Source of the DNA: Rhizophagus irregularis
Lineage: Eukaryota > Glomeromycota > Glomeromycetes > Glomerales > Glomeraceae
DNA length: 64,000 bases
Assembly (NCBI RefSeq): GCF_026210795.1
Contig: NC_089441.1
Span: forward strand, 1,116,001-1,180,000
Direction of reading: 5' to 3'
The position numbers were made by a program, and so were the translations under genes. Below are positions 13,095 through 24,155 of the stretch, one piece after another. Each line of letters opens with the position of its first letter. Positions within the stretch are counted from its first letter, which is position 1. The notes beneath the pieces are model-generated. The model was not told where the DNA came from. It worked only from the letters and a program-made list of their open reading frames with translations, and searched no databases.

Positions 13095-13631
13095 TCTTAG
13101 AGAGTTGTAGACTTGTAGTTATAAAACGAAGACAGAGTACGAAGTTAATAAACACGAAGGAAAAAGAGATTATCAGTAATCTGTCTAGTGATCAACTGAT
13201 CAATTTATATATTATAGAAAATTTGAAAAATTGGAAAATCGGGATATGTTTCGGATATCGGAAATGGTTTCGGGATTCGGTGAGAGTTTAGGTTTCGGGT
13301 CAAGTTTCGATTCGTATATACCAAAACCCGAAACTTTCGGAAATGCTTCTGGAGGTTTCGATACCCATGTTTAGTGACCACATTATGTAATCGTAAAGAA
13401 ATTACATATATGCAGTTACTGCGCATTAAGCCATCGCTACGATCTTGAAGTTTCTGTAAAGTGCTTCTACCTCCGGAACGTAGCAATTGCATTTCTGCGT
13501 GTCTGAATAGAATGTAAAATGGAAGTATTGTCGACCAGGATCATTGTCATAATATGCGCCAAATTTTCATAATGTGGGTCAAAGTACTTATTTAGGAGGA
13601 ACTGTGATATCAAAGTAAATTTTGAAATTGG

Positions 13632-13930
13632 AATGAGCGTGTCTTATATAGCTTTCTACTCAAAATTACTTGAAATTTCTTACAATTATTTGACGAAGAA
13701 ATTAATAAAACATTATCGATAATGTACTAGTAGACTTGGCATTAATTTATTAGACATCAAAGAATACTAGCTAGTATTCTTCAACATTAAATCCAATTGG
13801 TGCTGATTCAATTGACGATATATTATATAGTAGTAGTCTTAATGAAGGAGTTAATGAAGAATTTTTAAAAGAATGCGTATGGATTCCCGCTGATTTTAGG
13901 ATGGGGGATTTATTAAAAGGAATAATTAGA
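13632..13930 (+). pseudogene. Decayed UGT exon 5 relic, sister of 2750-3160
   Basis: Starts at the exon-5 boundary (GAAATTGGA) and follows the exon order, with deletions, to a block encoding ILYSSSLNEGVNEEFLKE and a broken WIPAD..RMG. The central part with the HGGAGS loop is deleted. Flanks from about 13460 to 14290 match 2590-3500, so the relic was already present when the UGT segment duplicated. It resembles the divergent clade (36652-38608). Confidence 0.7.
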
Positions 13931-15235
13931 ATAAATAGCTCACCTTCACTACAGCAGCTGGAGATTAAAATTCGTTATAGTGAGGGAATTCACTACAGGA
14001 TATTATGAAAATTTTACTATATCAAAAATTTATTGTAATCAAGTGACTTACATACTTTCCTTTATTTTTATTAGTTAAAAATTAGCACGTCAAATTGGTA
14101 TGACAAAAAATTGACATTCTTCTTTATGATCATTAAAAGCCCAACTCCTTAAAATATGAAGTTTTTAACATTGTAGAATTTTCGCACATAACAAGTATCA
14201 TGTGATAAAGACCTAGTATGTATTATGTAACCCTTTAAAAATTCGGTATAAATAGTAAGGGTGAACTGTATTATTCTTGGCATTATGCAAAAACTAAAAA
14301 CAGTGTTTATTTATATTTGTATGGTGTTGTGTCGATTTTTGATGACGTTGTCAGATGTAAAGTCTGAATATCTTAATAACTATAGTTTTTCAAAATGATA
14401 TGATTATATTTTTTAAATACTTAAAAATGTTTATCTTTATTTTAAATTCGTAAAACTATCATACGCATTGAATTTCCTAATAACCAATAATCCAAATTGA
14501 GTCAAAATTGTATATAAAGTATTACAGAATAATTAACGTAACTATCGAGCGGTTAGGTGGCTATTCGGACCATTGGGATAAGACATTATTTTGAAATTTA
14601 TTATATAGTCTTTATAATTTAGAGAAGGCCGCCAATATGTTGGTTATGGGTTGTTTTGGGAGATGTGATTCAAGAGTGGATCAGTATCAATCTGGTGTTG
14701 ATCATGAATTTTTTTTTCATGGTTTATTTATCGGCGAGTTCATTTACAAATATTACGAATTTTGTTTATAAAAAAAATTTAAAATAGGTTCTTAATTCTA
14801 ATTGAGATTAACACTTTTTTTTACTTCAACAATATATGATTATTTCACTTTTTTTTTTGTTTCGTATGACACATTCCTGATTTAGATCTACTCTATTACT
14901 TTAAGTAATAATAAACGAAAGAATATATTATTTAGTTAATTTGATAAGTTTTTTACTTCAGTGTCACCGTTGGCCGGAATTATCAATTTTTACCAACACT
15001 ATATTTTTTTAATGCTGGTCGATCGTCATAATTTCAGTTACCGGTAGTTAGAAAAATTCTTAGCCAATAATGTTGATCTTAAATTTAAGCATTTAAGGTT
15101 ATTAAAGAAAATTAACATACAGTAAATTTTGAATATAATTAAATAACATGTGTTACAATATTTATTTTTATAAATAAATCCATTATTCCACCATTTTTTT
15201 TCGTTTAATCAATTTGATGTTACGTCGCGCAACCT
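13931..15235. other. Intergenic, duplicated flank
   Basis: No gene seen. The part at about 14210-14330 matches 5610-5700 upstream of copy 2. A GGCCGGAATTA palindrome half lies at 14971-14981. Confidence 0.4.
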
Positions 15236-15640
15236 TTTCTTAAATTGATACCTGACGTGCGTCACCAACACTTTTTATATATATATATTTTTATAATGAA
15301 AATTATACATATTATGATAATTTTATACTAATTTGATTTATATGAAAATTGTAAATTTACTTAAAAATCTCGTAATATACGGCGTGACAGACGGACATTG
15401 AATTGGTCTTGCATTGTTTGAAAGTCCTTCATCACGCTTCGATATTCGGGAAATAAATAATTTGAAGAAGTGTCGACATTTTAGGTATGTATTTTTTAAT
15501 GTGACAATAAAATATATTAATTTATTTAATAATAAAAAATTATTAAGATTAGAAAATTTAATGTTCAATTATACCTTAATTTTATGTGATCAATTTTCAT
15601 TTGACGTACGTCAGTTATCACCTGACCAAAATCGGCATTA
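15236..15640. mobile_element. Inverted-repeat element upstream of UGT copy 3
   Basis: Contains CTGACGTGCGTCA at the left and TGACGTACGTCAGTTATCAC followed by CTGACC..AATCGGCATT at the right. Diverged relative of 5755-6120. The frames at 15338-15641 fall inside it and are not taken as genes. Confidence 0.4.
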
Positions 15641-15708
15641 GTTAACTAACAATTAACAACAATAAACCCAGAATCCCAGTTGTTGTTTGAGTTGTTTGTA
15701 TACAGTAT

Positions 15709-15809
15709 CCTTATAAAAAATTTTTCAGAAAAATGATCACGTGTCTGATTTTTTTTCGGAATAAAAACTAGAAAAATGATCATTTACCGCCAGAATTTTT
15801 TTTATAGGG
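15709..15809. mobile_element. Short MITE, 101 bp, with an empty-site control
   Basis: CCTTATAAAAAA...TTTTTTTATAGGG ends with inverted AATGATCA interior blocks; same family as 2489-2586. Target TAT (or GTAT) is repeated on both sides. The matching flank of copy 2 near 6186-6200 reads TAGTATGTATG without the element, which shows that this is an insertion. Confidence 0.75.
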
Positions 15810-16504
15810 TATGTATGTATCTTTTATCAGTTGTTCGTATTATCAATTTTTTTATAAATTTAAAAAAATATCTTAAATTGATATTTGCAGCGGTCACACA
15901 GATATCCAATTTATCGAGACATGAAAATTAACCGACTGACATGAAATTACCTGACTCCTGACATGAATTTATCCGACTCATCATTTCAACAACAATTATA
16001 TATTTATATTATGATTGAATTTTTTTTTTCAAGTAAATTATATATGAATTTATTTTAAATATTTTATTTACATCATATTGCAAAAATAAACTGAATTTAA
16101 GATACAAAACATAGCATGTTCTACTTCAATCAAAATTATTCCAAGATAAAAAAGCAGAAGACCTTCCATGAAAGATCCTGTGATCGGATAAATCAAAAAA
16201 AAAATTTGTTCTACGGTTTATTCCATTAAGCATTAGAATTTAAATTTAACCTTTTTGAGACAATTTAAATTATCACTATTATGCATATCACATAAATTAA
16301 ATTTATTTATTCATAATGCAGAGATCATCACATTTTCAGATTTCCGGTCCGCTAAACCGAAATTCTGATGTGATGGATATTTTAAAGTTAAAATTATTCC
16401 AGTTTGACAGGAAAGTATTATAATAATATCGGAATAATTCGGAATACTGATTGACCGAATAAATTATTTTGCATTTTAAAATCGATCGGTATAAAAAAAA
16501 TACG

Positions 16505-16515
16505 TATAAATAAAG
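16505..16515 (+). promoter_or_regulatory. TATA-like core promoter of UGT copy 3
   Basis: TATAAATAAAG, 57 bases before the ATG and in the same context as copies 2 and 4. The promoter is intact although the gene is broken. Confidence 0.5.
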
Positions 16516-16571
16516 CGATGTTTTACCTTTATTGATTCGATCCAATATCCAATATCAAATTAAACATCAAA

Positions 16572-18645
16572 ATGATTAATAAAAATCTTGTTTTCTTATT
16601 ACCGATACTCGTTTTATTATTAAATCAAGTCCACGTTAATGCCGTGGCGCAAGATTATGTTCCTAGAAATATTGATATAGAGCGTTCGCCTAAAAATATT
16701 TTGGTCGGTTCTTATGTTGGAGGAAGAAGCCATCTTAAACCAATGTTAGATGTTGCTACTATATTAATTGAAAGAGGTCACAACGTAAGGGTTTTTTCTT
16801 TTAGTCTACGTGATACTGGTTTGATCATCGGTCTAAGTTTCTCCTATTTATATTCTCGATTCATAGGTAATTTTATTAACAGCAGGAAAATATGAACCAT
16901 CATCAGAGTACCCAGGTCTAAAACAAATCACATTAGGGCCTAAAATGACTGTCAAACAAGTTAAAATGGATATTTATAAAGACTTTGATTACAGAACAAT
17001 GGTACCGTTTATGGAATTTACTACGGCTGCCTACAACGTAACTTATGAAAAATTTAAGAATGCTGCTAAAGAAAATAATATTGATTTATTTATTTGTGAC
17101 GTTTTGGCAAATAAACCTTGCATAGATGTTGCTAATAATCTAAATAAACCTGTCGTTGGCTTTACTTTATCTATGCAAAGTAATTATAAATAATCATATT
17201 CCTCTTTTTTTAATAACAAAACTCACTTAACGAAAAAAAATTCTCTTTTGTTTAGTGATGGATCCTAAACCATATAACTCTGATCCGATGTACGGCTGTA
17301 ATATCTCATTAGAAAATGAATCAATTTTTGAGAGGTTTAGGTGTGCTTTAATACAACCTTTGAAAATAGCTTATGCTTATGGGCCTTTGATGTGTAAATT
17401 AAATGACATAAGAGACCAAATGAATATAAAATCGGTATCGGGAACAGTGCCAAAAGTTTCCTTAGCTTTGATTGATACTTTCTTCGGTTTTGAGGTAATT
17501 TACATTTTAATAATTAGTTCAACAAACTGGATAAAATTATCTCATAAAAATAATGACCTTTTTTTTTATCTTAAAGTTACCACAATCTTTAGCACCAAAT
17601 GTTCAGGTAATTAATGATCCATTCGTTAAATCCGTCCGATAGATAATGATCCACTAAAATCCGAGGACTTATCCTTCGGATTATTAAACTGACGGATACT
17701 ACCACGGCGGATGATGGATGGATTGTATATGAAGTTTAGCAAAAATTATAATAAGATTAATTTTCTTAATTCTTCAAATTGATAGGAAATTGGACCAGTA
17801 TTATCAGAAGAATATCCCCCACTTACACCTGAATTCTCGGATTTTATAAATGGACACAAACGAGTTTTATACGTAGCTTTTGGTACAAATTTCTACGCAT
17901 CTATCGAGAATAACAACAAAATTTTGCAATCACTTGTTGAAGCAATTAACAATAAAATGGTTGATGGTGTAGTTTGGGCATTATCTCAAACATCAAAAGA
18001 TGATTTCAGTCCAACGTTAAGCTTTACAGATGGTACACAAGTTCAAACTTTACCAATTTTAATAATGAACATCCACATATTCATATTACAAAGTTTGCAC
18101 CACAATTCGCTGTACTTAATCACACCAATACGAAATTATTTTTTAGCCATGGAGGCGCAGAAAGTACTCATGAATCTCTTTATACTGGTACTCCTATGTT
18201 AGTGTTACCTTTTGGTGGCGATCAGATGGGCAATGCTCAAAAATTAATAAAATCAGCCGGTATAGCATTATCAATAAATAAAAATTCTTTGGATGTCAAG
18301 GATATTTTAAATAAAATCGATTTCTTATTAAAAGATGAACATATAAAGAAGAATTCAAAGAGAATGAAATATCTAGCCAGAATTAATAGTAATAGAAAAT
18401 ATAGAGCAGCCGATTTAATTGAATATATGTTATATAGTAGTGGTTTAAATGAATACTTAGATGACGACTTTTTAAAAGAATGGATTCCTGCTGAGTCTAG
18501 AATGGGATTTATTAAAGCAAATAATCTTGACATTTATGGAGTTTTATTAATTATCATTCCTGCACTTATTGGAATTGCATTCAAATTGATTAAATATACT
18601 ACTTCAAATTCTTTATCTAATAGAAAAAAATCAAAGCAAGCATAG
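16572..18645 (+). pseudogene. UDP-glycosyltransferase (GT1/UGT family), copy 3, frameshifted
   Basis: Same five-exon plan as the intact sister: 16572-16784, 16867-17179, 17256-17494, 17577-17606, 17786-18645. Splice sites, signal peptide, membrane helix and KSKQA tail are intact. In exon 5, TTTTAATAATG at about 18057-18067 replaces TTTTAAATAATG of the sisters. This one-base loss shifts the frame ahead of the donor-binding site, so a read-through product would lose it. The shifted part also carries Gly to Glu in the donor loop (HGGAES instead of HGGAGS). Two independent lesions favour a real pseudogene over a base-call error. Everything else is 80-90% like copies 2 and 4 by eye. Confidence 0.88.
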
Positions 18646-18785
18646 TTTCGCTTTAAATATAAAAATATACACACGATACATTTTTTTTTTAGTTTATAGA
18701 TTATTTTTAATTTATTATTGAATAAAAAAGTTTAAACATATTGCCAAATTTATTAGTAATTATAATTATACTATAAATTTTACGT

Positions 18786-19446
18786 TGCCGTGTGAGAAAA
18801 GCTGCCACCTTCTCCGTCTCCCATCAAGCGAAGTTGAGTTAAATCAAATAAAATAAGTACTTTTATTAAATAAAATTTTTTTGCTTGGTTTATGATTACA
18901 TAAATTATAAGACACGAGTTTTGGGTTAATAAAATCTCAATTTATTTATTGAGTTATTAAAATTGCATTGTGGAAATAGGACCCCGGAAACTATATATAA
19001 AGGTTGGTCTAAAAAATTGAATTTTTTATATGAACTTTACCCAAACTCCTATTGGATAGATGGTCAAAAAAGAAAAAAAATCATAACAAAATTGGTATCA
19101 CCTTCCTTTTAAGTATATAATTTAGCCATTTTTAGTAATGATTTGCAAAATATTTTCTTATGACTTTACCCATTTTAACTGCAACCTATCTATAGAGTTT
19201 CCGGGGTCCTGTGGAAATAATAATAAAGTAGTCGTAAGAACTCCTAAAACTCCTCCAAAAGTTACTTCTTATATAACTAATTTAAAGTACTCATTTTAGG
19301 GTTATTAATTAAACTTCTAATGTTCACTATCCTATTAAGAATTCGTTTTTTCTACATCACATGATTATTGATTATTCTATACTGCGCCACATGTTACGAA
19401 GTGGGTTAATATTAATGTTACCGACCTATCACTCATTTACTAACGT
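18786..19446. mobile_element. About 660-bp insertion in the 3' flank of UGT copy 3
   Basis: The flanks of copies 3 and 4 align up to TTTACGT and resume at ATTATCAAAGG; copy 4 has no insert (about 24300-24312). ACGT is repeated at both borders (18782-18785, 19443-19446). No terminal inverted repeats seen for the whole block. It hosts the hAT MITE at 18978-19210. Confidence 0.6.
18978..19210. mobile_element. hAT-type MITE, 233 bp
   Basis: Terminal inverted repeats AGGACCCCGGAAACT at both ends, with a perfect 8-bp target duplication GTGGAAAT (18970-18977 and 19211-19218). No coding capacity. Its ends differ from the 3.4-kb hAT element, so another transposase must have moved it. Confidence 0.9.
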
Positions 19447-20099
19447 ATTATCAAAGGATCAAATATCATTTAATAATCATAATTTTTATAATTTTCTTTA
19501 AAATACTATTTGGAAAGTGACGAGACTTCACAGTATTTTGACGGGATGTTTTTTTTTTTATGATAATCAAAAATCTTTAAAAATAGAAAATTTTATTTAA
19601 CTACCTAAACGTTATGACAAAACAAATTGAACTATTATTTATCAATTTCTAATAATACCAAATTAAAAGAAAATTTTTTATTTTAATTGAGAAAACTATG
19701 TACAGTATATTATTAGATTTTTAATCTATTCCTTATCTTCTAAAATTACTCATTAAAATCAAATTCATCCGATCGACATCGGGATCGGGTTTTGGTGTCG
19801 GATTTTTGGGAGATCACGTGAAAAAGAGTTTCGGTTGTAAAATATGGATAAATGAAGACCCTGCTGGGTTGGTTCTATCCCGACCATAATAATAAAAAAC
19901 CAGTTTGTATACATCTGTGAAAACCTTTATGCGTGCGTATTTAAGTATCAATTTAAGTAAATTATAAAAAAAATCCTAAATTGGCATCTGCAGCAGCTAT
20001 TGAATAACGGTTCACAGGTATCCATTTTACCGACATCTAAATGACGTACGTGAAAATTACCCTCCATTTTATTACAAAGTCCGGTGGCAGTTTAGAAAC

Positions 20100-20258
20100 T
20101 TCATTTGATGAGATGATGAGTCGCTACTTTATGATTCTAGATCCAGAACAATATATAATTTTTTTTTTTTTATAAACATGATAATTTTTTTATAGGATAA
20201 TGAATATAATAATGATGTTTCTATTTCAATATCATCAGATGAATCAGATGATTTCTAG
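20100..20258 (+). pseudogene. Possible 3'-terminal exon relic
   Basis: One frame reads SFDEMMSRYFMILDPEQY, then an intron-like T-rich tract ending TTTTTTATAG, then DNEYNNDVSISISSDESDDF and a stop at 20256-20258. Acidic serine-rich C-termini of this kind are common in this type of genome. No upstream part is found, so it is a fragment at best. Family not recognised. Confidence 0.3.
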
Positions 20259-20691
20259 TTAGTAGTAAAATTAAATAGCTATAAAAATATAACTGTATAA
20301 TATTTCAAAGTAAACAACAATAAATTTGCAATTTTAATATTAAATATTAAAAATTGCATATGATTTTATTTGAATTTAAAATAAAAAAATTTATACAAGG
20401 TTTATATAAATTTATTTTACACATAAAATCAGATCCACATGAAATCCACGTTGGGTCCTTAAAACTACATATGTAAATTATATATATATATTTTCATATA
20501 AAATACGTATATGTTCATGTGATAGTTATTTTATAATCAAATAGCAAAAATGCGGCTGATCACACTAATTCGAAAATGGCGATAATTAAAGGACTACTGT
20601 AGTATGTATAGTATATTACTAGATTACTAATCTTCTGAAATTGCATATCCCAGTCAGGATTTTGGCTGTGTGACTGTCAGGATTGCATTTA

Positions 20692-21109
20692 CAGTCAAAT
20701 CTCGATATACCGAACCCAAGGTTTGGGAGTAAAAGTTCGATATATAGTAGAGTTCGGTAAAGAAAATTTTTTTATATACCTAACACCTAAGTTTTTTTAG
20801 GGAAAGTTCGGTGTATCAAGAAAATCACGTGATTAATATCTCAGAGTAAAAATCAAGTGGTTCTAATTCTGGCCGAAATTAGTTAATTTCAGGCGAAATT
20901 GAATAATCATGTGACTAAATTCGGTATATCAAAAATTTTTTATTATTGTTTTATAATAAGCCGTAAATCAATAAAAATTCGGTATACGTTATATAAAGTT
21001 TATATGATGTTCGGTATATCAAGATGTTTTTAAATACTATGAAACTGGTTTTTAAAAAAAAGTTCGGTAAGTCGTTACATCGTGGGTTCGTTACATCGAG
21101 ATTTTATGG
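20692..21109. mobile_element. Non-autonomous element with pogo/Tigger-like ends
   Basis: The left end CAGTCAAATCTCGATATACC and the right end (complement CCATAAAATCTCGATGTAAC) form an imperfect inverted repeat of about 27 bases, running into GAACCCA on both sides. The interior holds six or more GTTCGGTA/GTTCGATA repeats in both orientations. No coding capacity and no clear target duplication. Confidence 0.6.
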
Positions 21110-21992
21110 TTGTCAGGATTTGATAATAAAATTTATTAATTTATTTAATAATAAAAAAAATTATTAAGACTAGACTAGAAAATTTAATGTTCAATTATAC
21201 CTTAATTTTATTGATCAATTTTTACGTCAGTTATCACCTGACCCAAATCGGCATTTCATATATATGTTTAATATTAACTAAAAATTAATAACAATAAACC
21301 CAGAATCAGTTGAAAGTTGTTTGTATACAGTATATACTTGTTATCAATTTTAATAAAAAATATCCTAAATTGGTATTTGCAGCGGTTACACAGATATCCC
21401 ATTTACCCGAGACATGAAAATTAACCGACTGACGGACATGAAATTACCCGACTCTTGACATGAATTTATCCGACTCCCCATTTCAACAACTTATACTATA
21501 ATTACTATAATTGAATTTTTTTTTTTCAAGTAAATTATATATGAATTTATTTTTAAATATTTTATTTACATCATGTACAAAAAACAAATTTAAGATACAA
21601 AACATATCAACCAAAATCATTTCAAAGATAAAAAAAAACAGAAGACCTTTCCATGAAAGATCCATAATCGGATAAATCAAAGAAATTTGTTCTACGGTTT
21701 ATTCCATTAAGCATTAGAAAATTCCTTTTTTTGAGACAAATTATCTTATCACTATTATCTGAAACATTTGATACAAAGTTAATTTTATGCATATCACGTG
21801 AACCAAATTTTATTTTGCAGAGATCATCACATATTTACGGATTTTTCGGGTCCGCTAAACCGAAATTCTGATGTAATGGATATTTTAAAAATTATTCCAG
21901 TTTGACAGGAAAGTATTATAATGATTCGGAATATTAATTGACCGAATAAGTTATTTTGCATTTTAAAATCGATCAGTATAAAAAAAAATACG

Positions 21993-22003
21993 TATAAATA
22001 AAG
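21993..22003 (+). promoter_or_regulatory. TATA-like core promoter of UGT copy 4
   Basis: TATAAATAAAG, 59 bases before the ATG, within a roughly 900-bp upstream block shared with copy 3 (21120-22061 versus 15500-16571). Confidence 0.5.
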
Positions 22004-22061
22004 CGATGATTTCTTTTATCGATTCGATCCAATATATCCAATATCAAAATTAAACATCAAA

Positions 22062-24155
22062 ATGATTAATAAAAATCTTATTTTCTTATTATCGATACTC
22101 GTTCTATTATTAAATCAAGTCCACGTTAATGCCGTGGCGCAAGAATATGTTCCTAGAAATATTGATGTAGAGCGTTCGCCTAAAAATATTTTGGTCGGTT
22201 CTTATGTTGGAGGAAGAAGCCATCTTAAACCAATGTTAGATGTCACTACTATATTAATTGAAAGAGGCCACAACGTAAGGGTTTTTCTTTTATTCTACAT
22301 GATACTGGTTTGATCGTTGGTCTAAGTTTCTCCTATTTACATTCTCGATTCATAGGTAATATTGTTAACATCAGGAAAATATGAACCATCATCAGAGTAC
22401 CCAGGTCTAAAACAAATCACATTAGGATCTAAGAGCTTGACTGCCAAAAATGATAGACGTATAAATATTCATAAAGAAGTCGATTATAGGACAATGGGAA
22501 AGTTTATGGAATTAGCTACGGCTACCTACAACGTAACTTATGAAAAATTTAAGAATGCTGCTAAAGAAGATAATATTGATTTATTCATTTGTGACGCTTT
22601 GGTAAACCAAGCTTGCATAGATGTTGCTAATAATCTAAATAAACCTCTCGTTGGTTTTACTTCGTTTATGCAAAGTAATTATAAATAATAATATTCCTCT
22701 TTTTTTTTTTTAATAGCAAAACTCATTTAACGAAAAAAAAATTCTCTTTTGTTTAGTGATGGAACCTAAACCATATAAATCTGATCCAATGTACGGCTGT
22801 AATATCTCATTAGAAAATGAATCATTTTTTGAGAGGTTTAGGTGTACTTTAATACAACCTTTACAAATAGCTTATGCTTATGGGCCTTCTATACGTAAAT
22901 TAAATGACATAAAAGGCCAAATGAATATAAATCCCGTATCGGAAAAAGAGCCAAAATTTTCCTTATCTTTGGTTGATACTTTCTTTGGTTTTGAGGTAAT
23001 TTACTTTCTAATAAAAATTATAATTAGTTTAACAAACTAGACAAAAATAATGATCTTTTTTTTATCTTAAAGTTACCACAATCTTCAGCACCAAATGTTC
23101 AGGTAATTAATGATCCGTACGTTAAATCCGTTCGATGGATAATGATCCACTAAAATCCGAGGATATTCAAGGACTTATCCTTCGGATTATTAAACTGACG
23201 GATACTTCCACGGCGGATGATGGACGGATTGTATATGAAGTTTAGCAAAAATTATAAAAAATTATAAAAGATTAATTTTCTTCATTCTTCAAATTAATAG
23301 GAAATTGGACCAGTATTATCAGAAGAATATCCCCCACTTACGCCTGAACTCTCGGATTTTATAAATGGACACAGACGAGTTTTATACGTAGCTTTTGGTA
23401 CACGTTTCTACACAACTATCGAGAATAACAACAAAATTTTACAATCACTTTATGAAGCAATCAACAATAAAATGGTTGATGGTGTAGTTTGGGCATTATC
23501 TGAGACATCAAAAGATGATTTCAGTCCAACATTAAACTTTATTGATGGTACACAAGTTCAAACTTTACCAATTTTAAATAATGAACATCCACATATTCAT
23601 ATTACAAAGTTTGCACCACAATTCGCTGTACTTAATCACACAAATACAAAATTATTTTTCAGCCATGGAGGCGCAGGAAGTACTCATGAATCTCTTTATA
23701 CTGGTACTCCTATGTTAGTGTTACCTTTTGGTGGCGATCAGATGGGTAACGCTCAAAGATTAGAAACAGCCGGTATAGCATTATCATTAAATAAAAATGC
23801 TTTGGATGTCAAAGATATTTTAAATAAAGTCAATGTCTTATTAAATGATGAACATGTAAAGAAAAATTCAAAGAGAATGAAATATCTAGCCAGAATTAAT
23901 AGTAATAGAAAATATAGAGCAGCCGATTTAATTGAATATATGTTATATAGTAGTGGTTTAAATGAATACTTAGATGACGACTTTTTAAAAGAATGGATTC
24001 CTGCTGAGTCTAGAATGGGATTTATTAAAGCAAATAATCTTGACGTTTATGGATCTTTATTAATTATCATTCCTGCACTTATTGGAATTGCATTCAATTT
24101 GATTAAACATACTTCAAATTCTTTATTTAATAGAAAAAAATCAAAGCAAGCATAG
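22062..24155 (+). CDS. UDP-glycosyltransferase (GT1/UGT family), copy 4, intact
   Basis: Exons 22062-22274, 22356-22674, 22757-22995, 23073-23102 and 23301-24155 join in frame to 551 aa. The signal peptide is about 1-26. GGRSH carries the predicted catalytic His and DLFICDA its Asp. SHGGAGSTHE and GDQMGN form the UDP-sugar site. A C-terminal helix is followed by a tail ending KSKQA (KxKxx). Exon 2 is six bases longer than in copy 1. The N-terminal acceptor half (exon 2, after KQITLG) differs most between copies, as expected if acceptor range is diverging. In exon 5 the NAQRLETAG stretch matches copy 1 rather than copies 2 and 3, which hints at gene conversion within the array. No lesion seen. 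Confidence 0.93.

Larger units (their letters stand above)
9918..13373 (-). mobile_element. hAT DNA transposon, 3456 bp, full length but decayed
   Basis: Terminal inverted repeats TAAACATGGGTATCGAAAC are identical at both ends for 19 bases and similar beyond. The element is flanked by a perfect 8-bp target duplication GTGACCAC (9910-9917 and 13374-13381), the hAT hallmark. Subterminal regions are rich in GAAAC/GTTTC motifs. The minus-strand transposase is recognisable but broken. Perfect ends and duplication suggest a fairly recent insertion, possibly mobilised by a transposase from elsewhere. Confidence 0.92.
9846..13461. mobile_element. Foldback/MITE element split by a hAT insertion
   Basis: Arms of about 50 bases, 9846-9895 and 13412-13461, are inverted copies: CTTTACAGAAGCTTCAAGAT at the left and its near-perfect complement at the right, continuing through GATGGCTTAATGCGCAG. 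Removing the hAT element and one 8-bp repeat leaves a small element of roughly 150 bp. The homologous site after copy 1 (about 2225-2265) lacks it, so it inserted after that duplication or was lost there. Confidence 0.75.

Noticed and set aside
13205-13492. 95-codon minus-strand frame at the hAT border
   Set aside because: It spans the hAT terminus, the target duplication and the foldback arm, so it cannot be an old gene.
18237-18533. 98-codon minus-strand frame across UGT exon 5
   Set aside because: Antisense shadow of the UGT exon; the same shadow appears opposite the copy at 36652-38608 (36800-37087).
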